NCBI RefSeq assembly: GCF_023227905.1
Contig: NZ_JALOCF010000077.1
Coordinates: 1 to 15,494, forward strand
Source of the DNA: Methylobacter sp.
GTDB lineage: Bacteria > Pseudomonadota > Gammaproteobacteria > Methylococcales > Methylomonadaceae
DNA: 15,494 nucleotides
Direction of reading: 5' to 3'
A program made the position numbers and the translations under genes. The notes beneath the pieces were generated by a model. That model saw nothing but the letters and a program-made list of their open reading frames with translations. It was not told where the DNA came from and did no database searches. Of the stretch, positions 1-7,675 are shown piece by piece (the first letter of the stretch is position 1; each line of letters begins with the position of its first letter).

Positions 1-126
1 TCCACCTTGGAGCTCAGCCATTACTTTGGTTAATGCAGCAGTTAAAGTAGTTTTACCATGATCGACGTGACCGATTGTGCCGACGTTTACGTGGGGCTTG
101 CTACGTGAAAATTTTTCTTTGGCCAT
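1..126 (-). CDS. tuf: Elongation factor Tu, N-terminal fragment (downstream tuf copy)
   Basis: EF-Tu carries aminoacyl-tRNA to the ribosomal A site as a GTP complex in the cytoplasm. Only the first 42 residues lie in the window; the gene runs off the left edge. The start MAKEKFSRSKPHVNVGTIGH is the classic EF-Tu N-terminus, and the P-loop GHVDHGKT (about residues 19-26) is complete. The ATG at 126 is preceded by AAAGG, a modest ribosome-binding site. It follows fusA by 28 nt, so it is probably the last gene of the str operon (rpsL-rpsG-fusA-tuf). A second tuf copy ends at 15359 at the other edge of the window in the same orientation. Truncation is a window-edge effect, not a broken gene. Confidence 0.97.
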   Translation of the reverse strand, partial: MAKEKFSRSKPHVNVGTIGHVDHGKTTLTAALTKVMAELQGG

Positions 127-154
127 GAGTTAATACCTTTAATTATATTCAATT

Positions 155-2251
155 TTATGAAGATTTTTTAATAATCGCTTCCGCAATATGCGCAGGTGCT
201 TCATTATATTTTTCAAACTGCATACTGTATGTAGCTCGCCCCTGGGTTGCCGAACGCAAGTCAGTTGCATAACCAAACATTTCCGCCAAGGGCACTTCGC
301 AGCTCAGTGTTTTACCTGATGGAGTATCTTCCATCCCTTGAATTATCCCACGCCGTCTATTGATATCACCCACCACATCACCCAAATACTCTTCAGGCGT
401 AGCAATTTCAACTTTCATTATCGGCTCAAGTAGCACAGGATTTGCATTCCTTGCACCTTCCCTGAAACACATGGAACCAGCAATTTTGAAGGCTATTTCA
501 TTCGAATCCACATCGTGATAGGAGCCGTCAAATAAGGAGACTTTTACATCCAATACTGGATAGCCAGCTAGGATACCACTCTTCATCTGCTCTTGGATAC
601 CTTTATCTACAGCAGGTATGAATTCTTTTGGCACAACCCCACCAACAATCTCATTAACAAACTCATAACCAATACCGATTTCTTGTGGCTCAATACGTAA
701 CCAGACGTGGCCGTATTGTCCTCGCCCACCGGACTGCCTTATAAATTTACCCTCTTGCTCTACTGTCTTTCGAATTGTTTCCCTGTATGCAACCTGCGGA
801 GCCCCAACATTTGCCTCAACATTGAACTCTCTCTTCATTCGATCGACAATAATCTCTAGGTGTAATTCACCCATCCCCGAGATAATAATTTGTCCAGATT
901 CCTCATCTGTATGAACCCTGAAGGATGGATCTTCCTGAGCTAACTTGCTTAGAGCCAAGCCCATCTTTTCCTGATCCGCTTTGGTTCTTGGTTCAACTGC
1001 AACCGAAATAACCGGATCAGGGAAATCCATGCGCTCAAGCACTATAATTTCCTTAAGATCACAAAGCGTATCGCCTGTAGTTACATCCTTAAGTCCAATT
1101 GCGGCAGCTATATCTCCAGCGCATACTTCTTTTACTTCTTCGCGACTATTGGCATGCATTTGCACAATACGACCAATACGCTCTTTTTTGTTCTTTACCG
1201 AGTTATAAACACTATCCCCAGAATTCAGAACCCCGGAATAAACCCTGAAAAATGTCAAAGCCCCCACAAAAGGATCCGCAGCTATTTTAAATGCTAGCGC
1301 CGCAAAAGGCGCCTCATCATTAGCAGGACGAACAGCCTCAGTCACATCACCTTCAAGGTGCCCTTTTATAGCCTCAACATCTGTTGGAGCAGGCATATAT
1401 TCAATGACCGCATCCAGCATTGCCTGAACGCCCTTGTTCTTAAAGGCAGACCCACAAAATGCCGGCACGATTTGATTTGCCAATGTCCGAACGCGAATGC
1501 CGTATTTAATCTCTTCGTTTGATAAATACCCTTCTTCGAGGTATTTCTCCAATAAATCTTCACTTGCTTCCGCAGCAGCCTCAACTATATGCTCTCTCCA
1601 CTCCCTGCAGATCTCTAACATATCAGTTGGGATCTCACCCTCCTTAAAAGTCATGCCCATATTGGCTTCATCCCAATATATGGCTTTCATTTTAATAAGA
1701 TCAACCACACCTTCAAAATCATCTTCAGCACCAATCGGCAATTGCATTGGAACCGCATTACCGCCCAATCGCGACTTAATTTGCTCAATTACACGCAAAA
1801 AATTGGCACCAGAGCGATCCATTTTATTCACAAAAGCTAGCCGCGGCACATTATATTTGTCCGCCTGACGCCAAACCGTTTCAGATTGCGGTTCAACACC
1901 ACCAACAGCACAAAATACCGCACAAGCCCCATCCAGAACTCGCAACGAGCGCTCAACCTCTATTGTAAAGTCAACATGACCCGGCGTGTCTATTATATTA
2001 ATACGATGTAATGGATATTGGCTTTCCATTCCCGCCCAAAAGCAGGTCGTCGCAGCCGAGGTAATCGTAATCCCCCGCTCCTGTTCCTGCTCCATCCAAT
2101 CCATTGTTGCGGCGCCATCATGCACCTCACCGATTTTGTGAGACACACCTGTATAATAGAGAATACGCTCCGTTGTCGTGGTCTTACCCGCGTCAATGTG
2201 AGCCATAATACCGATATTTCGATAAAACCCTATTGGAGTTTTACGCGCCAC
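155..2251 (-). CDS. fusA: Elongation factor G
   Basis: EF-G is the ribosome-dependent GTPase that drives translocation and, with ribosome recycling factor, subunit splitting. The 698-residue product is the usual length. GTPase motifs are intact: AHIDAGKT (17-24), switch I RGITI (59-63), DTPGH (88-92), NKMD (142-145) and GSAFKNKG near 267. Domain IV holds GQYGHV (511-516) and the tip segment DGSYHDVDS (575-583), whose His579 matches the conserved tip histidine. The start is GTG at 2251; it gives MARKTP, which aligns with known EF-G N-termini. Only a weak purine stretch lies upstream, so translation may be coupled to rpsG, whose stop is 30 nt before. Third gene of the str operon; tuf follows after 28 nt. 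The domain II-III region looks ordinary; no fusidic-acid-resistance change was assessed. Confidence 0.98.
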   Translation of the reverse strand: MARKTPIGFYRNIGIMAHIDAGKTTTTERILYYTGVSHKIGEVHDGAATMDWMEQEQERGITITSAATTCFWAGMESQYPLHRINIIDTPGHVDFTIEVERSLRVLDGACAVFCAVGGVEPQSETVWRQADKYNVPRLAFVNKMDRSGANFLRVIEQIKSRLGGNAVPMQLPIGAEDDFEGVVDLIKMKAIYWDEANMGMTFKEGEIPTDMLEICREWREHIVEAAAEASEDLLEKYLEEGYLSNEEIKYGIRVRTLANQIVPAFCGSAFKNKGVQAMLDAVIEYMPAPTDVEAIKGHLEGDVTEAVRPANDEAPFAALAFKIAADPFVGALTFFRVYSGVLNSGDSVYNSVKNKKERIGRIVQMHANSREEVKEVCAGDIAAAIGLKDVTTGDTLCDLKEIIVLERMDFPDPVISVAVEPRTKADQEKMGLALSKLAQEDPSFRVHTDEESGQIIISGMGELHLEIIVDRMKREFNVEANVGAPQVAYRETIRKTVEQEGKFIRQSGGRGQYGHVWLRIEPQEIGIGYEFVNEIVGGVVPKEFIPAVDKGIQEQMKSGILAGYPVLDVKVSLFDGSYHDVDSNEIAFKIAGSMCFREGARNANPVLLEPIMKVEIATPEEYLGDVVGDINRRRGIIQGMEDTPSGKTLSCEVPLAEMFGYATDLRSATQGRATYSMQFEKYNEAPAHIAEAIIKKSS

Positions 2252-2281
2252 AACTATACAGTCTTCAACTTAATTCGCTAA

Positions 2282-2752
2282 TTACCAGCGATAGTGAGAG
2301 AAGGCTTTATTTGCCTCTGCCATTCTATGAGTATCTTCACGCTTCTTAGCAGCAGAACCTCTGTTCTCAAAAGCATCCAGCAACTCGCCGGCCAACTTCG
2401 AAGGCATATTTCTTTCATTTCTTTTACGTGACGCATCAATCAACCAGCGCATCGCCAATGCCATTCGCCTTGAAGGTCGCACTTCAACAGGAACCTGATA
2501 TGTCGCACCACCAACACGGCGAGATTTAACCTCAACCCTAGGCTGAACATTTTCTAAAGCTTTAGACAGCACCTCAAGAGGTTCGCCATGCCCTTTGCTC
2601 TCGATTACATCCAAAGCACCATAGACAATCCCTTCCGCGATAGATTTTTTGCCACTTTCCATAATCATATTCATAAACTTGGTCAGCATTACGCTGCCAA
2701 ATCTTGGATCTGGAATGATTTCTCTTTTTGTAGCGACTCTTCTTCTAGACAT
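2282..2752 (-). CDS. rpsG: 30S ribosomal protein S7
   Basis: S7 is the primary 16S rRNA binder that nucleates assembly of the 30S head and contacts the E-site tRNA region. The 156-residue sequence starts MSRRRVATKREIIPDPRFGS and carries the family core (KFMNMIMESGKKSIAEGIVYGA, described here by its position near residues 25-46) and the basic stretch SRKRNERNM; it ends at SHYRW, the short form of the family. ATG at 2752 is supported by homology; a weak GGTG lies upstream. It sits 20 nt after rpsL. In E. coli S7 represses its own operon by binding the long rpsL-rpsG intercistronic RNA; the 20-nt spacer here is too short for that site, so control must differ or lie elsewhere. Confidence 0.98.
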   Translation of the reverse strand: MSRRRVATKREIIPDPRFGSVMLTKFMNMIMESGKKSIAEGIVYGALDVIESKGHGEPLEVLSKALENVQPRVEVKSRRVGGATYQVPVEVRPSRRMALAMRWLIDASRKRNERNMPSKLAGELLDAFENRGSAAKKREDTHRMAEANKAFSHYRW

Positions 2753-2772
2753 TTATTTCACCAAACCAACGA

Positions 2773-3147
2773 TTAGCCTTTAGGCCGTTTTGTTCCATAT
2801 TTAGAGCGACCACACTTTCTGTTAGTCACACCCGAAGCATCTAAGCTACCACGAACAACATGATATCTAACGCCAGGCAAATCCTTAACACGACCGCCCC
2901 TAATCAGAACCACGGAATGCTCCTGAAGATTATGTCCCTCACCACCAATGTAGCTACTAACCTCAGCCCCATTAGTCAATCTTACCCTCGCCACTTTACG
3001 AAGCGCAGAATTTGGCTTTTTAGGCGTTGTCGTATAAACGCGAGTACACACACCTCTGCGTTGCGGACAAGCTTCTAATGCAGGAACATTGCTTTTTTCT
3101 ATTTTTTTAGCACGAGGCTTACGAACCAATTGGTTGATCGTGGCCAT
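2773..3147 (-). CDS. rpsL: 30S ribosomal protein S12
   Basis: S12 lies at the decoding centre of the 30S subunit and affects translational accuracy. The chosen ATG at 3147 gives MATINQLVRKPR and 124 residues, exactly the usual family length; an in-frame ATG 24 nt further upstream would add eight non-conserved residues. A GGAG lies 11 nt before the chosen ATG. The conserved TPKKPNSALRK motif is at 41-51 and GRVKDLPGVRYH at 85-96. Lys43 and Lys88 (Lys42 and Lys87 in mature E. coli numbering), the usual sites of streptomycin-resistance changes, are wild type, and Asp89, the methylthiolation site, is present. It is the first gene of the str operon behind the promoter at 3272-3300. Confidence 0.98.
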   Translation of the reverse strand: MATINQLVRKPRAKKIEKSNVPALEACPQRRGVCTRVYTTTPKKPNSALRKVARVRLTNGAEVSSYIGGEGHNLQEHSVVLIRGGRVKDLPGVRYHVVRGSLDASGVTNRKCGRSKYGTKRPKG

Positions 3148-3332
3148 AACTTTGTTTACTCCGATATACAATTAAACTGTCAGATAACAAGCTAACCGCC
3201 GCACATATTAAACGTCAACGGTTAACCGCGATTCAACCCGACCTAAGCACGTTAGCTCATTTGAGCAGAGTATCTTACTTGCTAATACTCCTTAGGTCAA
3301 GCCCATATTTAGAAATGAATTATAATGAATCT
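3148..3332 (-). other. rpoC-rpsL spacer, str operon promoter and leader region
   Basis: This 185-nt gene-free stretch is the longest in the window. In transcription order it holds an AT-rich inverted repeat that begins inside the rpoC stop codon, a sigma-70-type promoter, and an untranslated leader of roughly 118 nt for rpsL with a short palindrome and a repeated GCGGTTA. There is no GC-rich stem followed by a T-run, so I see no classic intrinsic terminator after rpoC; readthrough from rpoBC into rpsL is possible. Confidence 0.75.
3272..3300 (-). promoter_or_regulatory. Sigma-70-type promoter of the str operon
   Basis: On the minus strand TTGACC (3300-3295, five of six matches to the -35 consensus) is followed after 17 nt by TAAGAT (3277-3272, four of six at -10). 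The sequence just upstream (about 3305-3332) is strongly AT-rich and could serve as an UP element. The expected transcription start is near 3265, leaving a leader of about 118 nt before rpsL. Position between rpoC and rpsL and quality of the boxes make this the best promoter in the window. Not proven experimentally. Confidence 0.7.
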
Positions 3333-3340
3333 CTAAATAT
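3305..3340 (-). repeat. AT-rich inverted repeat overlapping the rpoC stop codon
   Basis: ATATTTAGA and TCTAAATAT form a perfect 9-bp inverted repeat (3332-3340 with 3305-3313) separated by 18 nt, itself containing two AATGAAT copies in direct orientation on the plus strand. The first arm includes the TAG stop of rpoC. The stem is weak and no T-run follows, so it is a poor intrinsic terminator. It could protect the rpoC mRNA end or act as upstream promoter DNA. Confidence 0.55.
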
Positions 3341-6300
3341 TCAAAGCCTGCTTAAGGGCCTCTTCCACATCTCCAGCATCTACAGCCAGAGGCGCTTCAC
3401 TTTCCACTACCTCATGTTGAGCAAATCTGTTCTTTCTGCCTTCATGATATGCTAACCCCGTTCCTGCCGGGATTAATCGTCCAACGATGACGTTCTCTTT
3501 TAATCCTTGCAAACTGTCACTTAATCCGCGAACTGCTGCATCAGTTAGTACTCGAGTTGTTTCCTGGAATGACGCTGCTGAAATGAACGACTCTGTCGCT
3601 AACGATGCCTTAGTAATCCCAAGCAGCACAGAATTGTAGCTCGCCGGTATTTTACCTTCAGCCTCGACCTTGTCATTTTCTTCTCTTAATGCGGCACGCT
3701 CAACCTGGTCTCCTTTCAAGAAACTTGTATCGCCAGACGCAGTAATCTCAACTTTTCTGAGCATTTGACGAATGATGGCTTCAATGTGCTTATCATTAAT
3801 TTTTACGCCTTGCAGACGATACACATCCTGAATTTCCTTAACCAAGTAGTTTGCTAACTCTTCTATACCTCTTAATCTGAGAATATCGTGCGGAGTTAAC
3901 TCACCTTCAGCTATCGTTTCACCCTTTTCTACATACTCACCTTCAAAAACAGTAATATGCCTCCATTTGGGTATCAGTGTCTCAATTTGCTCACCGGCAG
4001 AATCGGTAATTATGACCCGCTGCTTGCCTTTTGTTTCTTTACCAAACGAGATGGTACCACTCGTTTCTGCAAGGATTGCAGGATCTTTCGTTTTTCTCGC
4101 TTCAAACAAATCCGCAACTCGCGGCAAACCACCAGTAATGTCTCTTGTTTTACTCGACTCCTGGGGAATCCTTGCTAAAACGTCACCAACTTTAACTTCT
4201 TCACCGTCCTTGATCCCGGCAATCGCCCCAGCAGGCAAGAAATATTGCGCGGGTATCTCAGTCCCCGGCAAATAAATTGCATTTCCTTGGCTATCAAAAA
4301 GCCTAACCATTGGCCGCAATTCTTTACCTGCACTTCCACGCTGTTTTGGATCCGTGACAACCAATGAACTCAAACCAGTAACCTCATCGGACTGCTTTTG
4401 TACAGTTACGCCGTCGACAAAATCGATTAGCTCGACCACACCATCAACCTCTGTGATAACAGGATGTGTATGCGGATCCCAGCCTACAATGATATCGCCA
4501 GCATTAATCCGAGAGCCTTCTTGCACAGAAAGCACTGCTCCATATGGGATTTTATAGCGTTCTTTTTCCCGACCATAATCATCAACCACGCCAACTTCAC
4601 CTGATCTTGAAACTGCGACCAGATTACCTTCACGGTTAACTACTGATTTCAGATTATTAAGGCGTACGGTACCCGCAGATTTAACCTGAACATTACTGAT
4701 AGCAGCCGACCTAGAAGCCGCACCACCAATGTGGAAGGTCCGCATAGTCAACTGCGTACCTGGCTCACCGATTGACTGTGCCGCAATAACCCCTACCGCC
4801 TCGCCAATATTAACTAGATGGCCACGACCCAAGTCACGCCCATAACAAGCCGCACAAACACCATGCCTGTTTTCACAAGTAATGATTGAACGAACCATAA
4901 CTTGATCAATGCTATGTGCTTCAAGCACAGAAACCCAGTGCTCATCCAATAACGTGCCTTTTGGCGCAACTATACTTTCTCCGGACGGATCCATGATGTC
5001 ATTGACGGCAACACGACCTAATACACGCTCGGATAAAGGCTCGACAACATCACCACCTTCAATAATCGGGGTCATGATCAAACCATTAGATGTGCCACAG
5101 TCATCGCCATTAATCACTAAGTCCTGAGCAACATCGACCAATCTACGTGTCAAGTACCCAGAGTTCGCAGTTTTCAATGCAGTATCTGCCAGACCTTTAC
5201 GAGCACCATGTGTAGAAATAAAGTACTGTAATACGTCTAAGCCTTCTCTAAAATTAGCGGTGATAGGCGTCTCAATAATGGATCCATCAGGCTTAGCCAT
5301 CAAACCACGCATACCAGCTAACTGACGAATCTGAGCAGCAGAACCCCGCGCTCCTGATTCAGCCATCATAAAAATAGAGTTGAACGATTTTTGTTTTACC
5401 GTCTTACCTTCTGCATTAACGACCGACTCTTCACCAAGTCCATCCATCATGACTTTAGCTATTTGATCATTGGCATGAGACCAGATATCCACAACCTTGT
5501 TATATCGCTCACCATCAGTCACTAAACCCGAAGCATATTGACTTTGAATTTCGTTAACTTCAGCATCAGAAGCCTTGATAATGTCGACTTTTTTAGCCGG
5601 AATTACCATATCTTCAATACCAAACGAAACACCTGAGATTGTCGCGTATCTAAAACCTAAATACATCAACTGATCGGCGAGTATTACAGTGTCTTTATTA
5701 CCCAAGTAGCGATAACTATAATTGATTAAACGCGATATGTTCTTTTTAGTCATATCGCAGTTGACCAACTCGAACGGCATGCGGTCTGGAACCACTTCCC
5801 AAATTAGCGCACGGCCAACGGTAGTTTCTACGCGATGAGTCTTATCTTCAGTCTCGCCGTTTTCATTTCTCACTTTTTCAGTGATACGCAACTGTATTTT
5901 GGATTGCAATTCGACAGCTTTCTCTAACAACGCCTTGTGAACTTCTCCGACACTGACAAAAATACTACCATCGCCTTTTGCATTAATTTTTTCACGACTT
6001 ATATAATAGAGTCCCAATACCACGTCTTGTGACGGGTTAATAACAGGCTCACCATTTGCTGGAGACAGGATGTTATTTGTCGCCATCATTAATGTTCTAG
6101 CTTCCAGCTGCGCTTCAATAGACAGTGGAATATGCACGGCCATCTGATCGCCGTCAAAGTCGGCATTAAATGCGCTACATACCAAAGGATGCAACTGGAT
6201 CGCTTTACCTTCAATTAAGGTGGGTTCAAATGCTTGAATCCCAAGTCTATGCAATGTTGGTGCGCGGTTTAACAAAATCGGATGTTCACGGATAACTTCT

Positions 6301-7538
6301 TCAAGAATATCCCAGACTTCAGCTCCTTCCCTTTCAACCATTTTTTTCGCAGCTTTAATGGTTGTGGCAAGGCCGCGGAATTGTAATTTGCTAAATATAA
6401 ACGGCTTGAATAACTCTAACGCCATTTTTTTAGGGAGCCCGCATTGATGTAATCTTAATGTAGGACCCACAACAATTACTGAACGACCTGAATAGTCAAC
6501 GCGCTTGCCCAAGAGGTTTTGTCTAAAACGCCCTTGCTTGCCTTTGATCATGTCGGCCAATGATTTAAGCGGTCTTCTATTAGTTCCGGTAATCGCACGG
6601 CCACGGCGTCCATTATCCAACAACGCATCAACAGATTCCTGCAACATGCGCTTTTCGTTACGAACAATGATGTCCGGCGCATTTAAGTCCAGCAGCCTAT
6701 TCAGACGGTTGTTTCTGTTGATAACGCGACGATAAAGATCATTTAAATCAGAAGTTGCAAACCGACCACCATCCAGAGGCACAAGTGGACGCAATTCAGG
6801 TGGCAATACTGGCAATACTTTCAAAATCATCCATTCCGGACGATTATTTGAACTCAATAACGCATCCATTACTTTCAGGCGTTTTGAGTACTTCTTGATC
6901 TTTGTTTCCGAATTGGTCGAGTTTATTTCTTCGCGAAGAATTTCAACCTGCTCTTTTAAGTCAATAGATTTAAGCAAATCATAGATTGCTTCTGCGCCCA
7001 TCTTGGCAACAAAATCATCCCCATGCAATTCAACTGCATCCAGATAATCGTCATCGGTAAGCAATTGACCTTTATCTAAAGGCGTCATGCCCGGATCTAA
7101 AACGACGAACGATTCAAAATATAACACGCGTTCAATTTCGCGCAGCGTCATGTCCAACAATAACGCAATTCGAGACGGCAGTGACTTTAGAAACCAAATA
7201 TGCGCAACAGGACTGGCTAAATCAATGTGACCCATTCTTTCACGACGGACTTTGGATAATGTAACTTCAACGCCACATTTTTCACAAATAACACCGCGAT
7301 GCTTCAGTCTTTTATATTTACCGCAAAGGCACTCATAATCACTGACCGGGCCAAAAATTTTGGCGCAAAACAATCCATCGCGCTCAGGTTTAAAAGTTCG
7401 ATAATTAATCGTTTCCGGCTTTTTCACTTCACCATATGACCAGGAACGAATCATATCGGGCGATGCCAAACCAATGCTGATTCCGTCAAAATCATCGGCA
7501 CGACCCTGACGTTTTAAGAAATTCATTAAATCTTTCAA
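3333..7538 (-). CDS. rpoC: RNA polymerase subunit beta'
   Basis: Beta' forms the catalytic clamp half of RNA polymerase. The 1401-residue protein is close to E. coli length (1407). The first zinc site is Cys70, 72, 85, 88; the catalytic NADFDGD is at 458-464 with Asp460, 462 and 464; the second zinc site is Cys814, 888, 895, 898. Trigger-loop sequence TQLTMRTFHIGGA (928-940) is followed by the long gammaproteobacterial-type insert up to about 1130, then TRDITGGLPRVADLFEAR. The start is TTG at 7538: AGAGGA lies 7 nt upstream and the resulting MKDLMNFLKR matches beta' N-termini; the ATG four codons later lacks this spacing. It follows rpoB after an unusually structured 137-nt spacer. Stop is TAG. 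No truncation or frameshift seen. Confidence 0.99.
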   Translation of the reverse strand: MKDLMNFLKRQGRADDFDGISIGLASPDMIRSWSYGEVKKPETINYRTFKPERDGLFCAKIFGPVSDYECLCGKYKRLKHRGVICEKCGVEVTLSKVRRERMGHIDLASPVAHIWFLKSLPSRIALLLDMTLREIERVLYFESFVVLDPGMTPLDKGQLLTDDDYLDAVELHGDDFVAKMGAEAIYDLLKSIDLKEQVEILREEINSTNSETKIKKYSKRLKVMDALLSSNNRPEWMILKVLPVLPPELRPLVPLDGGRFATSDLNDLYRRVINRNNRLNRLLDLNAPDIIVRNEKRMLQESVDALLDNGRRGRAITGTNRRPLKSLADMIKGKQGRFRQNLLGKRVDYSGRSVIVVGPTLRLHQCGLPKKMALELFKPFIFSKLQFRGLATTIKAAKKMVEREGAEVWDILEEVIREHPILLNRAPTLHRLGIQAFEPTLIEGKAIQLHPLVCSAFNADFDGDQMAVHIPLSIEAQLEARTLMMATNNILSPANGEPVINPSQDVVLGLYYISREKINAKGDGSIFVSVGEVHKALLEKAVELQSKIQLRITEKVRNENGETEDKTHRVETTVGRALIWEVVPDRMPFELVNCDMTKKNISRLINYSYRYLGNKDTVILADQLMYLGFRYATISGVSFGIEDMVIPAKKVDIIKASDAEVNEIQSQYASGLVTDGERYNKVVDIWSHANDQIAKVMMDGLGEESVVNAEGKTVKQKSFNSIFMMAESGARGSAAQIRQLAGMRGLMAKPDGSIIETPITANFREGLDVLQYFISTHGARKGLADTALKTANSGYLTRRLVDVAQDLVINGDDCGTSNGLIMTPIIEGGDVVEPLSERVLGRVAVNDIMDPSGESIVAPKGTLLDEHWVSVLEAHSIDQVMVRSIITCENRHGVCAACYGRDLGRGHLVNIGEAVGVIAAQSIGEPGTQLTMRTFHIGGAASRSAAISNVQVKSAGTVRLNNLKSVVNREGNLVAVSRSGEVGVVDDYGREKERYKIPYGAVLSVQEGSRINAGDIIVGWDPHTHPVITEVDGVVELIDFVDGVTVQKQSDEVTGLSSLVVTDPKQRGSAGKELRPMVRLFDSQGNAIYLPGTEIPAQYFLPAGAIAGIKDGEEVKVGDVLARIPQESSKTRDITGGLPRVADLFEARKTKDPAILAETSGTISFGKETKGKQRVIITDSAGEQIETLIPKWRHITVFEGEYVEKGETIAEGELTPHDILRLRGIEELANYLVKEIQDVYRLQGVKINDKHIEAIIRQMLRKVEITASGDTSFLKGDQVERAALREENDKVEAEGKIPASYNSVLLGITKASLATESFISAASFQETTRVLTDAAVRGLSDSLQGLKENVIVGRLIPAGTGLAYHEGRKNRFAQHEVVESEAPLAVDAGDVEEALKQALNI

Positions 7539-7675
7539 GAGCTTGTCCTCTTTAAATGCTTTCTGGAGTATACCAGAACAGGCTGTAGTTTGGGTTAGGC
7601 GCGTCTTTTGCTTTGTAACCCAACGGGTACGGCATTGGTTTATCGGGCCAGATTACCCTAACCCGATCTACACAC
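7539..7675 (-). other. rpoB-rpoC intercistronic spacer with competing stems
   Basis: A 137-nt gap between the rpoB TAG and the rpoC TTG. It contains several short inverted repeats that cannot all form together: GGGTTAGG (7664-7657) with CCTAACCC (7599-7592), ATCGGG (7667-7662) with CCCGAT (7647-7642), and GGGTTA (7621-7616) with TAACCC in 7597-7592. A separate small hairpin, TTCTGG/CCAGAA with a 6-nt loop (7561-7578), sits just before the rpoC ribosome-binding site at 7546-7551. No promoter with two convincing boxes was found. Confidence 0.6.
7561..7578 (-). promoter_or_regulatory. Small hairpin ahead of the rpoC ribosome-binding site
   Basis: TTCTGG and CCAGAA make a perfect 6-bp stem with a six-base loop. 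It ends about 10 nt upstream of the AGAGGA Shine-Dalgarno of rpoC and does not cover it. It may define an mRNA 5' end after processing or help ribosome loading; no T-run follows, so it is not a terminator. Confidence 0.45.

Noticed and set aside
126..170. Possible independent promoter for the left tuf (TATAAT at 147-142 with a weak TTAAAA upstream)
   Set aside because: A start from this -10 box would fall near 135, removing the AAAGG ribosome-binding site from the transcript; the -35 match is poor and the region is simply AT-rich.
1497..1868. 123-codon plus-strand open frame opposite fusA
   Set aside because: Ser-rich antisense shadow of EF-G, no recognisable domain and no ribosome-binding site of note.
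3261..3455. 64-codon plus-strand open frame in the rpoC-rpsL spacer
   Set aside because: Much of it is antisense to the rpoC end and the str promoter; no Shine-Dalgarno or family resemblance.
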